Part shown: in pieces, positions 63,887 to 64,000 of the stretch
How positions within the stretch are numbered: position 1 is the stretch's first letter
How the letters are laid out: each line of letters starts with the position of its first letter
Assembly: GCF_900109685.1 (NCBI RefSeq)
Contig: NZ_FOBB01000012.1
Coordinates: forward strand, 124,001-188,000
Direction: 5' to 3'
DNA length: 64,000 nucleotides
Origin: Chitinophaga rupis
GTDB lineage: Bacteria; Bacteroidota; Bacteroidia; Chitinophagales; Chitinophagaceae
The notes under the pieces: model-generated
What the model was told of the DNA's origin: nothing
The model's input: the letters and a program-made list of their open reading frames with translations, nothing else
Databases searched by the model: none
Program-made: the position numbers and the translations under genes

Positions 63887-64000
63887 TCATTTACTAAACT
63901 CCTTCACCAGCTCCCTTGCACGTCGCACCGGATCCGCATAAGACTGTAACGTGCTTATACCAGGCTTTTGCACCCACTGCTCTTCCCACTGCGGCAGCAT
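63887..64000 (-). CDS. 3' end of an unidentified minus-strand gene (partial)
   Basis: Reading leftward from the window edge, 37 codons are open and end at TGA (63887-63889). The tail reads WVQKPGISTLQSYADPVRRA and finishes VKEFSK. Codon choice is like that of the neighbours, and a gene end here fits the 64-bp gap after the convergent MBL gene. The family is not recognisable from this fragment; it could also be a chance frame. Confidence 0.45.
   Translation of the reverse strand: MLPQWEEQWVQKPGISTLQSYADPVRRARELVKEFSK

Overview
The window looks like a chromosomal stretch from a member of the Bacteroidota, most likely a Chitinophaga-like genus. The grounds are indirect: a LytS/LytTR two-component pair, a full-length class I lanthipeptide dehydratase, a perfect Bacteroidetes-type -7 element (TAnnTTTG) near 62.35 kb, and little sign of Shine-Dalgarno sites. 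No rRNA, tRNA, CRISPR array, IS element or replication origin was seen.

Left region (1 to 50775, all minus strand): one very large, tightly packed, operon-like biosynthetic cluster of 15 genes. In transcription order it encodes a degenerate LanC-like protein; a 4138-residue PKS/NRPS hybrid (FAAL-ACP-KS-AT-ACP-cMT-AMT-C-A-PCP-C); two A-PCP-C NRPSs; a TauD/AsnO-like oxygenase; an AsnB-type asparagine synthetase; an Asp/Glu racemase; a fused B12-dependent glutamate mutase; a trimodular NRPS; a second Asp/Glu racemase; a bimodular NRPS; a terminal NRPS (half C-A-PCP-E); a SyrD/PvdE-type exporter; a type II thioesterase; and a MacB-like ATPase and permease. The product is inferred to be a lipopeptide. 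A fatty acid is activated, extended once with malonate, methylated at the alpha carbon and transaminated to a beta-amino acid, followed by nine residues. Binding-pocket residues read by eye suggest Ser-like, acid-like, acid-like, acid-like, Orn, Orn, acid-like, Cys-like, Asn (D by epimerization). The acid-like pockets begin D-A-R-H, as I recall for the methylaspartate module of microcystin. The glutamate mutase (3-methylaspartate supply) and two racemases (D-acid supply) fit that reading.

Middle (50776 to 51134): a divergent intergenic region with an 8-bp inverted repeat. Rightward from it run a LytS-type histidine kinase, a LytTR response regulator, a full-length LanB dehydratase and a GntP-family permease. 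The kinase and regulator are the obvious candidates to control the divergent operons. No LanA precursor was found, and the only LanC-like protein has lost its zinc ligands.

Right region (57396 to 64000): a secreted amidohydrolase convergent with gntP, a heterodimeric ABC exporter with one degenerate ATP site, a small methyltransferase, an MBL-fold hydrolase and the 3' end of an unidentified minus-strand gene. These look like ordinary flanking genes.
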